Shown piece by piece: positions 12,042 through 23,526 of a DNA stretch of 64,000 nucleotides (positions within the stretch are counted from its first letter, which is position 1; each line of letters opens with the position of its first letter). The stretch spans positions 1 to 64,000 of the forward strand of contig JAILYB010000090.1 in assembly GCA_021437785.1 (NCBI GenBank), written 5' to 3'. Position numbers and translations under genes: made by a program. The notes below the pieces were generated by a model. It was given only the letters and a program-made list of their open reading frames with translations. It searched no databases and had not been told where the DNA came from. The stretch is from Rhodomyrtus psidioides. Lineage: Eukaryota > Streptophyta > Magnoliopsida > Myrtales > Myrtaceae.

Positions 12042-14358
12042 CCCTAAACGACGTCGCCTTCTCATTAATCCATACGACACCGTTTCCACCCTTCGTTTAT
12101 TTTCTGATTTTAAAAATCATTTTCAGATATTTCTATTTATTAATCGGACGGCCACTAGAATTTAAGTTCGATTTATCTCAACCGTCCGATCCGTTAATTC
12201 GAATAACAGTCCCTAACGGTCGCGCTGACTCGACACCACGTGGACCAATCACGCATCGCCACCTAGGCCTTTGACCTGCTGACCACGCCACATCAGCTTC
12301 GTCTTCAACCTTTCGACCCCGGCAAAATGGACGGCTGAGGAACTCCGATGACGATCTGACGGTGGATTATCGACGTACCGGAACGAGACCGGCGGCAATC
12401 GACTCGAAATCGCTTCTATTTTAACATATCTCAAGATTACGCGAATCCATTCACTGAATCAAGCACGATCGAACATGAACCAGTACGTACACATACACTC
12501 AAATCGCTCGATTCATAGCGTAATGAACCAATTCACTAACAGGGAGGCATCATTCAATGTTCAAGAGACTTACCTCGAGCTCCGATCGAGCTCGCTCGGC
12601 CCAGATTTGGCTGGGGAAAGATGAACAGTGGCTCGACAATGGAGGTTGGATTGGAAGACTCGATTGGGCATGTTAAGACAAAACCGATGCAAACAAGATA
12701 CACGATGATGGTCAGTGATGTTCAGGGAATGAAACGCCCACACTAATTGCATGAATGATCAAGAAACGCATGAATCGCCATGAAAGCTTGAAGAAACACT
12801 CGAGACTACAACTCACCTGTTCTCGCGGATTCCTTGTGCGCGGCCGGCGGCGATCGATTCCGGGGACTTTGGACGACCTTCTGGTGGCCTCGTATGGCTT
12901 TGGTTTGGCCTGGGAAGACCCAACCAGCGCCCTGCAATTCGAGCTCAAATTCTCGACGACGGGGGCCGGAGAACGAGCTCTGCTTCGCGTTTTTTCTTTC
13001 TCTCTCGATTCAGTTTCAACTTCTACAACTGAATCTCCCCTCTATTTCAATAGAAAGCGATCATGAGCTTATATAGCTCGTTCGATTTTTGGCGCCGAAC
13101 GGGAGACTGTGTACCGGCCTCAATTGCACGTGTGATCACGTGCAATTAGGTCGAAACGGCGTCGGAGAGGATGGGCATTCTGTCCAGTACCGTTTGGTCA
13201 TCCGGCGAGCTCTATTTCAAGCGAATTTGGCATGAATTTGGACAAGTTTCATCTGAGTTTTGTCGCCGTTGACTTTTGCAGGTGCAGCAGCCTTGACCAA
13301 CCGATTATTCTCCGTTCTGGCGACCATTGCTCGTGTTTTTGGTTCGAATCGATGGGCAATGATTCGAGGAACAAAACCCCTCTTCAAACTCTTCCGATCA
13401 TGGTCGTTTTCTCCCTCAATTTAGCCATTGAAATTGACCCTGACACTGTTCATTCGTACGGTTCTCTGAGGAAGAAGAAGAGACTGTTCTGGACCGGTTT
13501 GACTGGTTCAACCGGCGGTCAGACCGGTCCGAGCCGGCCCCGACTTGCAATTTTTCAAATTAAATCCAAATTGACAGGAAATTTTTACAATTGAACCGCA
13601 TAATCGAATCTAGGGCACGAATTCTATCTAGAAATGTGGTTTTGCCCAAAAATTTTCATCAATTTCTATAAATCACCCAAATTCCCATTTAATTTGAAAT
13701 TGGGGATTGTGTAATTGAGGGTGTAAATGATCAAATTGGGTCAAACCACCTATGCCAATCGATTTAAAATGGTGAAATCCATTGGGTAGCATGTTTAATT
13801 TGCAATGATAGCCCTTGAATTGAAAGTAATTTCAATTTATGCTTAATTTCAAGGACTAAAATGCAATTTTAGTATATAATTTTGTCAAATCCGTGCAATT
13901 GAGCAAATTGCGCAAACAATTGGGCTAAATTGAAATAGGGGATAGTTAGATTGAATGTCAAGATCTTAAAAAATGCCAAAATTGCAAATTAGAAGACTCA
14001 ATTGTTATTTTTTCTTCAAATTCAATAGTACGGGTTACAAAGGAACACCTAAAATTGAATCTGATTTTGGATTTTTTGTGAGGTCAAAAATACAAGGGAT
14101 TAAAAATAAAAATATTGGATATTTTTCCATATTTTTGTGACCTCAAATGCTATTTTTCTTGAATTGTTTAAGTATTTTTCTATTTTCTAAAAAATATTAA
14201 AAAATATGAAAAATATGAAAAATTATTTTTTGGTCAAGAATGGTTCCTTGGGCTTGGCCAAGGCCACCAAAGTTGTTTTTGTAATTTTGTTGACTTTTTA
14301 TGAATTTTTTGTGATTTTTCAAAAAATAAAAAGGCTGGGTCAAAAATCAGGTGTCAAC
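12042..14358 (-). repeat. Partial older Tat/Ogre LTR (LTR B), host of the element 1 insertion
   Basis: The right part (13900-14357) parallels 11620-12040 closely, including the block around GTCAAGAATGGTTCCTTGGG and the terminal AAAAATCAGGTGTCAAC. The U5 end and primer site are missing. The simplest reading is that element 1 inserted into this LTR and pushed the rest to the left of the window. Open stretches inside are not conserved. Confidence 0.7.
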
Positions 14359-15163
14359 CGCAGGTATGAAATCAAACTCCACTTGCCCCACTCCTATTCC
14401 AAACCAAAGCCAAAACTCAGCTACAAATGCCTTAAGCTGCTGTAGATAGATCCACACGCGCCTCTAACTTCTAAAGCTTGTTCAATTTCCTGCAAAAATT
14501 GTTGAAGAAGAGAAAACAGCAGACTCTGCTTAGTTACCATTCTAACAGCAAAAGGACTCCTCGATCTTGCCATCTTAGGCATCTCCAGGTCACGTGATGA
14601 TATATAAAACATGACAAGCGAGAAAAGTCACTAGGAGTGGCTCCTCATTCCAAAATCTCGCCTTCCTCTAATTCAAGAAGGGAAAGACTAAACTTTATGA
14701 GCACGTTTGAAGAAGGGAAAATTACCTAGGGATAATTACGAATAAAAAATCTGAGATTGTCCAGCTGTTCATCATAAAAAGCCATTCATTGATACAACAC
14801 CAACATTATTTGATTCTATAGTAGTCCCTATTGTGCCCTCTTCAAATTCTACAAATTCACCCGTTGTTACTTGATCAAAACCATAACTATTTGCAACGCT
14901 GTTGCCTACTTGCGGTACGATACTGGTATTTACAATCTCTACTTCTCTATTATATTGCTCAATATATTCACAAATAATACGACTAATGTTGTGCACTCTA
15001 ATTATTACCATGTGTGTGTCATCCACTCTAAATATTACCATGCATGTTTTTCAATTCTTTTTGTGCAGGGAAAGAAAAATAATGCCTACAGTAAAAGGAC
15101 TAATTAGTTATTTCTTTCATCGCCCCAAGCATCCATAAGTTCACATACATCAGCTCAGTATAC
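14359..15163. other. Intergenic mosaic without a recognised gene
   Basis: A minus-strand open stretch of 89 codons (14772-15041) is acidic and has no domain I recognise. A possible splice acceptor (TTTTTGCAG) precedes a short minus-strand open segment near 14440-14490. The third transmembrane exon expected downstream of the reticulon exons was looked for and not found. Confidence 0.4.
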
Positions 15164-15561
15164 CTGGAAAAATAGTCTAAAATCTTTTTCGAGAGTGATA
15201 TCGTGAGCCATAAGCAGTAGTCTACTGATTTTGACGCGAAAAGAAGCTGCAGCATTGGTAACCATCTCCTCTGAGAAAACTAGTTCAGATAATTCTGGCA
15301 GTGGTCTGCTTGGAAATGAAAAAGTAATTAACAATGATGGTTACACTGAAACCATTGAAAGAAGAGTATGATGTTGATACCTATTCCGGAAAACAGCATA
15401 GTTGGCATGAATGAATAGTGATATGATTAGTAGCAGTAAGACATCTGAACAAATTGACAGGAAAGACAATCTTGATCGTTCAAAGATAACCCAAGCAACT
15501 GTCGCAACAATAATGATACCGAAAGAAAGATGCCGCCGCCTCCACAGTGGAACATCAGCAG
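15164..15561 (-). pseudogene. Reticulon-like protein (RTNLB) gene fragment, two exons
   Basis: Reticulons are ER membrane proteins with hydrophobic hairpins that bend tubules. Exon 1 of the fragment (15381-15561) encodes AADVPLWRRRHLSFGIII, a hydrophobic stretch and IHANYAVFRNR, the start of the RTN domain. It has a CCCTCAG acceptor and a GTATC donor. Exon 2 (15164-15305) encodes PLPELSELVFSEEMVTNAAA and ends KDFRLFFQ before a GTATAC donor; its acceptor is CAAGCAG. No stop or frameshift interrupts either exon and the splice sites are intact. The N-terminal exon and the later membrane exons are absent, so this is a partial copy, perhaps captured by a transposon. Family call firm; status as a fragment likely. 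Confidence 0.85.
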
Positions 15562-16658
15562 CTGAGGGAGAAGAAGAATTCAAGTTTTCAGTAAAACTGT
15601 AACATGAAAAATGAGCATGCAGAAAAAAAAATGCTTTACCAGGTTCAATAAAGTTATGGTAATGTATCTAAATTTGTCACAATTATAAACTTCCTTTTGA
15701 CAATAAATCACTGATCAAACAGGGAAAAGAAATGCTTCTAGACAGATTAAACTTCCTCAGGAAGGAGTCACAAGCATCTTATAACCAATCGACTGAGAAC
15801 TGTCCAACAGAAGATGGAATTCAAAATGAATCCAGTAATCAAAGAAAGAAAGAGGTTCTAGATCTAGGAATGGAAGTCTTAAGTAAACAAAGGTACATGA
15901 CTTCACCATGCCCCCATTCGCACCTACTATCTGGCCTATTCATTTTGGAATAAGAAAACAGCGAAGACGAAGAAAGAACTGCTTAAAATTAGCCATTTGA
16001 CTGAACTTTTGGAAGAAGAGCCGACAAGATGGAACAGGTAAAGGAGATAAATCCAAGTTCCAACTAATGGATAAGAATCAAGATCCTTCCGGGTGAAGAC
16101 TGCTTCACCCAAACGTATCAAGCAATTAACCAAATGAGAAAGACAATATGATCATATTCAAGGGCAGAAACTTTCGAACAACGAGAATGGCGCGTACTGT
16201 AACTGGTAGATAGCAACATATCCACATAGAAACTACTTTCCCTAGTCGCACCACTAACTTACCGTAGCCTTTCCTTGGCAACTGTGAACATCAATTCGAA
16301 GTAGGAAACAAGCATACATAAGCAAGAAGTTCGATGAACATCTAGGGTGAACAATTGCCATACCTATTCCACCGCCCATACATTGGTGGATGGTGGGTTG
16401 CCCACCCACTAAGAGTGGCTTAAGGTAATTTTTCTAAGGAAAAGAAGCACTCAGATAAAGCAGGCAATTACCAACAGAAATTCATGCCTTAATAATCATA
16501 CTCAAGAAAGCAAGAATGACAAAGGACATGGGAGGCCAAATGACGAAATTGATGAACTGATCGATCATGATACAATGATCTCCGCGATCGTTATTACCTT
16601 GGCTAATGATCGTACCATGTCTTCATATCCACCTCCTCAACCTTCTTCATTGATACAT
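15562..16658. other. No recognised gene
   Basis: Short open stretches on both strands (15732-15953 plus, 15936-16133 minus) show no domain. The region separates the reticulon fragment from the CACTA-type gene. It may contain captured intron DNA. Confidence 0.35.
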
Positions 16659-18510
16659 CTAAAATAATTCTTCAGCATCATCATCAGCAATCTCGTCGTC
16701 CTCATTGTGTTGCCTAGAATTTTGTCCATCACCTATTTGATTAGTGGAAGGTATAGGAGTAACCTGTTGTTCATTTAGACGGAGGTGTTGCATGATCACT
16801 TGCATCTGAGACTGCGTTTGAAGCTCGAAGGATCTATGATGGGCCAATTCCTGATTCATTTTTCTGATCTGCTCATCTTTCTCTGCAAGCCGATGTTTGA
16901 CCTCTTTAATCTCTTCATCCTTCTCTACAAGCAAATGTCTCAGTTGGGTCATTTCCTCATCCCTTCGTGTCCTCTTTCCAGCAATCGCACTGGAGGACAA
17001 ACTTCCAGCAGCCTTTCCAGTGCAAACCCTTGTCATGGATCCCAGGCCATATGTTTGTCCTCTCATTGGCTCCACCAACAATGCCCGTTTGTCAACTGCT
17101 GGAAGTTCATCCGTACTCCCACCATCACCGCCACTAGCCGTACTCAGCAGCTCATCAAATTTTTCCTACATCAACAAAATAGATATGCAAATAAAATAAC
17201 TTCATATATCTAACTACCATAAACATGAAAACATTCATGGTTTTCAACCGCGTTTCCATAAAGTCGAAAGCATAGAACCTTACATACCTTAATAGATTTC
17301 GCCCGATCGCTAATCCATGTCTTATCTTTTTTTTGAAATGTACGTTCAAATGTAGCTACGAACGTCGGCTCCATCCCCAATTCACGTGCCTACAAAATTG
17401 AAACACAAATTAGCAATTAAATTAAATTAACTGACCACATATTTAACAGAACTTACCATCCTTTTTCTATGCTCCGCAACGTTGATGGATCCCCCACCAT
17501 ATGTCGCAGAAACTTCAGTAGAACAAGAAGCTCGATTCTTTTTGTTCTGTTCACTCCTTTGCTTATATTTTTCACCAGCCCAGGTTATCTTCATTTCCTC
17601 CCAATCGTCGCCGTGGATAAAAGGTGGCTTTTTCATGGCTGTCTTTGCTCTATTCATCACTTGGCGAATGTGATCACCGGCTTTTTTCTTAAAAATTCTG
17701 TTAATTTCTCTCTCATCCTCTTCATCCCAGCTATACTTTCGCTGTAATCAACGGAAAAACAATCATTTACGCCGAACATAGTTTGTGAGAAAACAGAAGA
17801 ACAAAACTCACCTTGAACTCGTTCCACCACAAATCTGTCACTTGTGTTGGAGCGGCAGTATAAGTAGTCCACGACCCCCTCCAATGGTTATTCACAATTT
17901 CATTAAGCTCACGTACTACCTCCGTAGCGTTTGTGAATATGCAAACAGTGACAATTCAGTTAACATCCATATCTAAAACCAAATGAAGGGATGACCGTAA
18001 ATACTACATTTATGTATAAAAAAAAAAGTACTTACGAATCTCCATATGGCCTAATCATGGTTCGCCTATTTTCTTGAGTTGTGCTTCCCTCATCATGCGA
18101 GTGCTCAATTGAAGAAGGTGGAACAGAATCATGTGAAACTGAAGTACGTTCATGTTGGATGTCCAGTGGTTGAGGGTGAGATAAAAGGGCCGGGGACGAG
18201 CCAGGGGAAAAGGCCGGGGACGAGCCACAGGAAAGAGCCGGAGACGAGCTAGGGGAAAGGGCCGGGGACGAGCCAGGGGAAGGCGAAGGGGAATGGGAAG
18301 GGCATGGTCTTCCTTGTGAAGATACACCATGGATGTGGAGAGAATGGGAAGCGCCTCGTCTTCCTTGTGAAGATGCACCATAGATGTGGAGAGAATGGGA
18401 AGCGCCTTGTCTTCCTTGTGCAGATGCACCATGGATGTGGAGGGAACGGGAAGGGCCTAATCTTCCTTTTGAAGATGCACCATGGACGTGACCTCCACAC
18501 TTATATTGAC
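16659..18510 (-). CDS. Transposase_24-type (plant En/Spm-associated) gene, five exons
   Basis: Proteins of this family (Pfam Transposase_24, Ptta/En/Spm) accompany CACTA transposons; their role in transposition is poorly known. Inferred exons on the minus strand: 18036-about 18510 (ends ENRRTMIRPYGDS), 17812-about 17930 (ELNEIVNNHWRGSW, TDLWWNEFK), 17457-17741 (KYSWDEEDEREINRIFKKKA, FIHGDDWEEM), 17288-17389 (ARELGMEPTFVATFERTFQ) and 16659-17165, which contains a heptad-rich coiled coil (LLVEKDEEIKEVKHRLAEKD). Donors GTAAGT, GTGAGT, GTAAGT and GTATGT are all good. The acceptor of exon 2 and the start codon are uncertain. The N-terminal exon carries two sets of tandem repeats. No stop lies inside the model, so it may be intact. 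A DDE transposase is not in the window. Confidence 0.75.
18185..18500 (-). repeat. Two coding minisatellites in the Transposase_24-type gene
   Basis: Four units of 51 bp (starting near 18308, 18359, 18410 and 18461) encode a 17-residue repeat of the form GASSQGRRGASHSLHIH. A second set with a period near 24 bp (18190-18290) encodes SPGSSPAL-like repeats. Both keep the reading frame. Confidence 0.75.
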
Positions 18511-19130
18511 AAGCAAAAAATAAATTTCAAACCACAAGATCGAAATCGATAAATTTTTCAAAACTTAATGAGAAAAAGATGAGACACGACATACATTAGA
18601 GCACGAGATACTTATGCACAATCAAACTTTTTCACCTACAACATTGCATCTGTTCATGAACATCAGACACACATTATCAAATCACAATTCGATGCAATGA
18701 ATCGCAATTCAGCATCGCCTTGCCATCACATGATAAGGATCAAATTCTTGAACTCAAGTTCAATCATTACCTCCTCTGAGCCTATACGACTTTGACTATT
18801 GGTCAAAGAGCGATTTAAACCATCATGGAATGGAATTGGATCAACAGTAAAGGAGATGATGCAAAATAGGGAACTTCCACGGTTCAAATTGATGAAGCTA
18901 CTAAGCTCCTGACAATTCTTGAGGGGATCTTTCATTTTTAGTAAGATGCTTGGTGATTTGGAATTTGTTGAATCAAAGTGGCACTTACGCAATTTTGAGT
19001 CATGGCTACTTTTCCCACTTCCCACCGTATATCTATCCAAGCTCTTAACCGAAAACTAACCCACCAAACACTTTGCCCAAGTTTCTCGCGCGCATAACAC
19101 AAAAAACCCACGGGGAGGAACAAATCAGAG
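18511..19130. other. No recognised gene
   Basis: A minus-strand open stretch (18726-19040) has no known domain. The last about 60 bp before 19131 resemble a plant 5' untranslated region joined to the sarcosine oxidase start. Confidence 0.3.
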
Positions 19131-19214
19131 ATGGGCTCAAGCGCCACCCAGTTCGACAAAATAGTAATCGGTGGAGGCATCATGGGTAGCTCCACAGCTT
19201 ACCACACTAGGATA
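19131..19214 (+). pseudogene. 5' end of a sarcosine oxidase-like gene
   Basis: The first 27 or so codons read MGSSATQFDKIVIGGGIMGS and continue to TAYHT, which is the N-terminal Rossmann FAD-binding motif (GxGxxG as GGGIMG) of plant probable sarcosine oxidases. After that the frame diverges and no FAD-domain or catalytic sequence follows, so only the 5' tip of the gene is present. Such short 5' pieces are typical of transposon-mediated gene-fragment capture. Confidence 0.75.
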
Positions 19215-19390
19215 ACCCAACCCAAAGGCCAAAGCAAACACGAGGAAAACGACTTTACGAAAAACCCAAAAATCCACAAGAGAAACATTCTGTTCCCACC
19301 CCTAAACTCATCAAAAATACATGGTCAACAATATCAATAATAAAGTGAAAAAAGAGAGTCAAAAATCACCTGATCTGTCATTTTCAGCGG

Positions 19391-20010
19391 CGAAGCGGCA
19401 ATGGTGAGGTGGTCGGCTTGTGGGTTTCTCGGATCTATGGGTCTCAAGCTCGGATCTCGAGCGGCTGACGTCGGCACAGGACTTTTCCTTAGCGAATCCA
19501 CTGCCGGAGTCGAGCACGCGAAGCAAATGGTTCAAGAGCAACAGCCCCTTGGCAATCAAGACGAGGTTGCTGCTGTCAACGGCAAAAAATCAGGAGAGGG
19601 CAGCGACGACCTTCTCTTTGACCTTGAGAGAGCCGGAATCTAGGAGCTTCACGAGGACGGGGACCCCGAGCGACGGCGTTGAGGACATCGAGGACTCCGA
19701 GCGACGGCGTCGAGGGTGTCGAGGACGTCGAGGAATCGAGGAGCTTCACAAGTTCCTGTCGTCCTCAGCGAGGAGGAGTAAGAGGGAGTTTAGGGTGGAG
19801 ATCTTCGAGTCGGGCGCCAAACTGGAGGCGGGTGAGGAGGTAGCGGGACTGGATGTGGACGGACTCGCGCTCGGAGGAGGAAGAGGAGGAGGGAGGGGCG
19901 GGGACGAGGACGAGGACGACGCAGTCGAGGAGGCTCGGTGTGAAGCGAGAGGCACCGAGAGAGGCATGAGAGAGAACGAGTTTGCCAAAAGAGGGGCGGC
20001 CGAAGCCCTA
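19391..20010 (-). pseudogene. ARM-repeat protein gene, broken
   Basis: On the minus strand, segments in different frames match the order expected of a plant armadillo-repeat protein: SRYLLTRLQFG, then DSKISTLNSLLLLLAEDDRN, then VKLLDSGSLKVKEKVVAALS, then LIAKGLLLLNHLLRVLDSGS and FAKEKSC. Several frameshifts separate them and there is a small internal duplication around GVLDVLNAVARG. GC content is much higher than the neighbours, as in an exon. Only the N-terminal repeats are present. The subfamily is from memory of the motif pattern; a U-box-type ARM protein is the main alternative. Confidence 0.6.
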
Positions 20011-20025
20011 ATTCTTTTTTTTTTG

Positions 20026-20890
20026 CAACGACCTCATTATTTCGTTGCAAATTTGCAACGAATCCATTATATTCGTTGCAAATTTGCAACGAATCCATTA
20101 TATTCGTTGCAAATTTGCAACGAATAGATTATGTCGTTGCAAATTTGCAAAGAATATAAGACTGTCGTTGCAAATTTGCAACGAACCCATTATTTCGTTG
20201 CAAATTTGCAACGAACCCATGATGGTCGTTGCAAATTTGCAACGACAACGTTCTTTCGTTGCAAAACAAGGGAGCAACTATTCTGCCGACAATTTGCAAC
20301 GAAAGACCGTTGTCGTTGCAAATTTGCAACGACCATCATGGGTTCGTTGCAAATTTGCAACAAACCAATTATTTCGTTGCAAATTTCCAACGAATAAATG
20401 ATGGTCGTTGCAAATTTGCAACGACAACGGTCTTTCGTTGCAAAACAAGCGAGCAACTATTCTGCCGACAATTTGCAACGAAAGAACATTGTCGTTGCAA
20501 ATTTGCAACAAACCAACTATTTGGTTGCAAATTTGCAACGAATATCATTGATTTGTTGCAAATTTGCAACGACAATGTTCTTTCGTTGCAAAACAATGGA
20601 GCAACTATTCTGCCGACTATTTGCAACGAATAAGTTAGTCGTTGCAAATTTGCAACGACCATCATTGGTTCGTTGCAAATTTGCAACAAACATCATGGGT
20701 TCGTTGCAAATTTGCAACATAATTACTTTTCGTCGTGACAAGTTTTGCAATGAAAACATTTTTTGTCGCAAAAATACCCGAGATCTTGCGATGAAACATT
20801 GTTCTCGTCGCAAATTTGTGACAAATAATTTTTCGTCGAAATTTTACGACGAGTAATTTTTCGTCGCAAAAGTAACGACCGGAGATTTTG
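20026..20890. repeat. Palindromic array 1, CACTA-type subterminal repeats
   Basis: About 20 copies of the palindrome CGTTGCAAATTTGCAACG are separated by spacers of roughly 12-25 bp. A longer unit containing GAGCAACTATTCTGCCGAC recurs three times (near 20273, 20450 and 20600). The right edge decays into CGTCGCAAAA variants. The array touches the ARM-repeat fragment on its left. No CACTA terminus was found at either edge. Open frames reading MQICNE or LQICNE repeats on both strands are artefacts of the repeat. Confidence 0.8.
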
Positions 20891-21980
20891 CGACGAATAT
20901 TTATTTCGTGGGGATGAAAAAATAGAAATTCCGTACAACTAAATTCATCATCTTTTTTTTTCTTCCTCCAACTTAGTGATTGCATTAAATCATATTTAAA
21001 GTTGTGAACATATCCGAAGTCTTTAGATAATGTCTATGCGCGAAATCCTATCCCAAAAAATAAAAAATAAGACGTGACATTTTTTATATTTTCAAATTAG
21101 GAAAAGCTATCTAAATTAAAGAGAAGAGGCGTGCCCAACACTCGAGATATCATCGAAATCCAAGAGATCACAAGGTTAAGTTAATTTAAAAAATAACTTG
21201 ATTTATTACAGATTAAATTAAGATTACCATAGCCTTCCTAAAAAAAAATGTCCTCTACGGCACCAATTAGTGCTTACATTGATTTTGATACAAACACCCC
21301 CAATCGGTAATGCTTAAAACATCTTAAAAACAAATCAAGATTAATGTCAAATAATCCAACTTTGGCAGCACAATGTTGAAATCAAAATCCGTTTGAGAAG
21401 ATTACCTAACTCGAACGATCTGCTAAGCAAATTGGACGAAGGCGGGACGATCAAGGAATGTAATAATGGGAAGATTCTGCATGAATGTAATAATGGGAAA
21501 ATCTTATTAATTGATCCTTTGTTTACTTCTTTCCTCCGGACAGATACGTATATTCGACTCTTCAAATGTCCGTGCCCAAATCGTTTCTTGTCGATATGAT
21601 AAATATGCAAACTATGCGCTCCTCATATTTAGGCCCAATACTAAAAAAAAAAAATTCTAACTTTAGCATTTATAATATTCATATTTAAAAAAATTTATCT
21701 TATAAAAAATATCTAACTTTTATTTTTATCTCGATTCTTCTCTAAACATTTACTTTTATGACGAATTTTTTTTCCTAATTTCCCAAATGGGGTAAATCCA
21801 TCAGCATAAAGATTCGGCATTTTCATCATCCCAGTATACCATACAATCCACTAAAGTGGGTTTTCGTGCCTCAGGGAGTGAGAGAGTGAAGCATAGGGGA
21901 GAGAGCTCAGAAGCTGGAGTGTGAGAACTCCACGTATGTATGTTCACATAGCCTGTTCCAAGTCAAGATAAAGGAGGAGC
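20891..21980. other. AT-rich spacer, no gene seen
   Basis: The region holds homopolymer runs and a short imperfect duplication GAATGTAATAATGGGAA near 21457 and 21483. Nothing coding is supported. Confidence 0.45.
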
Positions 21981-21996
21981 GCAAGCCGTACAAATT

Positions 21997-22450
21997 TTGC
22001 AACGAAAAAATGATATAATTCGTTGCAAATTTTGCAACGAACTATATAATTCGTTGCAACATTTGCAACGAACAGTATAGTTCGTTGCAAATTGCAACGA
22101 AAAAATTATTTCGTTGCAAAATTTGCAACGAATTATATAGTTCGTTGCAATAATTTGCAACGAATTATACAACTCGTTGCAAATGTTGCAACGAACAATA
22201 TAATTCGTTGCAAATTTTGCAACGAACTATACTGTTCGTTGCAAATGTTGCAACGAAATAATTTTTTTGTTGCAATTTGCAACGAATTATATAGTTCGTT
22301 GCAACATTTGCAACGAATATATAATTTCGTTGCAAATTAGCAATGAAATTTGTTCGTCCCTAATCTTGTCGCAAATTTGCGACGAATTTGATTTTCGTTA
22401 CAAATTTCGTTGCAAATTTGCAACGAAATTTGTTCGTTGCAAATGTTTCG
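21997..22450. repeat. Palindromic array 2, subterminal repeats of a CACTA end
   Basis: About 12 units of TTCGTTGCAAATTTTGCAACGAA-like palindromes occur, with a centre one base longer or rearranged compared with array 1 (AAATTTTG or AAATGTTG in place of AAATTTG). Spacers are short and AT-rich. It runs straight into the CACTA terminus at 22477, as subterminal repeats do. Confidence 0.8.
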
Positions 22451-22457
22451 TTGCTAA

Positions 22458-22477
22458 ATCCATGTTTTTTTGTAGTG
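22458..22477 (-). mobile_element. Right terminal inverted repeat of a CACTA (En/Spm) transposon
   Basis: Read on the minus strand the end is CACTACAAAAAAACATGG, the defining CACTA terminus, with TGA at 22478-22480 as the candidate 3-bp target duplication. The matching left end was not located in the window. Confidence 0.75.
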
Positions 22478-22480
22478 TGA

Positions 22481-23480
22481 GCTGCAGGTTCGCCACGTGT
22501 AGAGGGTGATTTTGGCTGTATTTATCCCGAAAAGCCAAGGGAAAAGGCACGCAAAAGAAGACACGATCTGAGCGGTTACAGAATTAGGCGGCAATCCCAT
22601 CAAGCACAGCGGAAAGGCGCGAAAATTGTTAAAAGCCTTATCCACGAGGGTTACCAAAGGAAAACGTGCTTAAAAAGCTAAGGCGACAGCTGTCATCGAA
22701 AGAAAACGTACTTAGAGCCCAAGGCAGCAGCTGTTCGACAGTTACCAGAGTAGGCCTAGTCATCGAAAAGAATGTACTTGGGGCCCAAAGTAGCAGCTGA
22801 TCGACGGTTACTAGATTACGCCTATAAATACCAACGGGTATCCAACAGCAAGCCCCCCCACAACACATAACAAATAAGTTTTTATCTTTTCAATTAGCTC
22901 TTAGTTTAGCTATAGTTTTCAGATTCCCGTCGTTGATTCAATTCCGACGTGTCATTTTTAGAGTTAGGTGTTGTCAATTCGATTTCAGCGTCTACTCGCC
23001 CAGTTCAGTGCCGTTGATTAAATTCCGGCGTTGTATTGGTCTGCTATTCACCCGTCCAGTACCGTCGATTAAATTTCGGTGCTGTGTCCTACATTTTCAC
23101 TCGTCCGGTGTCGTAGATTAAATTCTAGCACCGTGTCTTATATTAAGGTTCAGCACCGTCGATTCAATTCCGGTGTTGTATCTCAGTTACAATCTCGTCG
23201 AAGCAATTCGACAAGTTTCATCGAAATTCGTCTCCAGGAGTTTTGTCGAAATCTTGTACAAAGCTATCGAAAGACACGCTCCTATCAATAAGATATTCTG
23301 CATTGACACTTTATGTCCAAAACTTGCACAGAGCCCTTCTTACTTAACGAACTGCTAACGTTCGATAAAAGGATTTTCCTGCATCAGCAACCCTTTTGGG
23401 CTTCAACCTCTTGGGCCGAACCCCGAGAAGATTAAGCGGGCCCGATCGAGGGAAATTTTGCGACAACAATCCTTTTTTTT
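22481..23480 (+). repeat. Probable LTR and leader of an old gypsy element
   Basis: It contains a TATA-like box (CCTATAAATA at 22810-22819), then a stretch with six or so degenerate copies of a CGTCGATTAAATTCCGGCG motif (22930-23180), and it lies just upstream of gag-like sequence. LTR borders and primer site could not be fixed. Confidence 0.4.
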
Positions 23481-23526
23481 TTTGCATGCTCAATAGAACT
23501 CAGGTGTCAAGTTCGAGAGAATGCTA

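Noticed and set aside
8459..14358. LTR A and LTR B as the two LTRs of one short element
   Set aside because: They abut without internal DNA, are strongly diverged, and LTR A has its own primer site on the left; LTR B is an older insertion target.
20026..20890. Resemblance to a CRISPR array: regular palindromic repeats with short spacers
   Set aside because: Plant DNA, spacers repeat each other, and the second array of the same kind ends in a CACTA terminus; these are transposon subterminal repeats.
20045..20985. Overlapping ORFs on both strands encoding LQICNE/FVANLQR repeats
   Set aside because: They are readings of a palindromic tandem repeat in every frame; no start context or domain.
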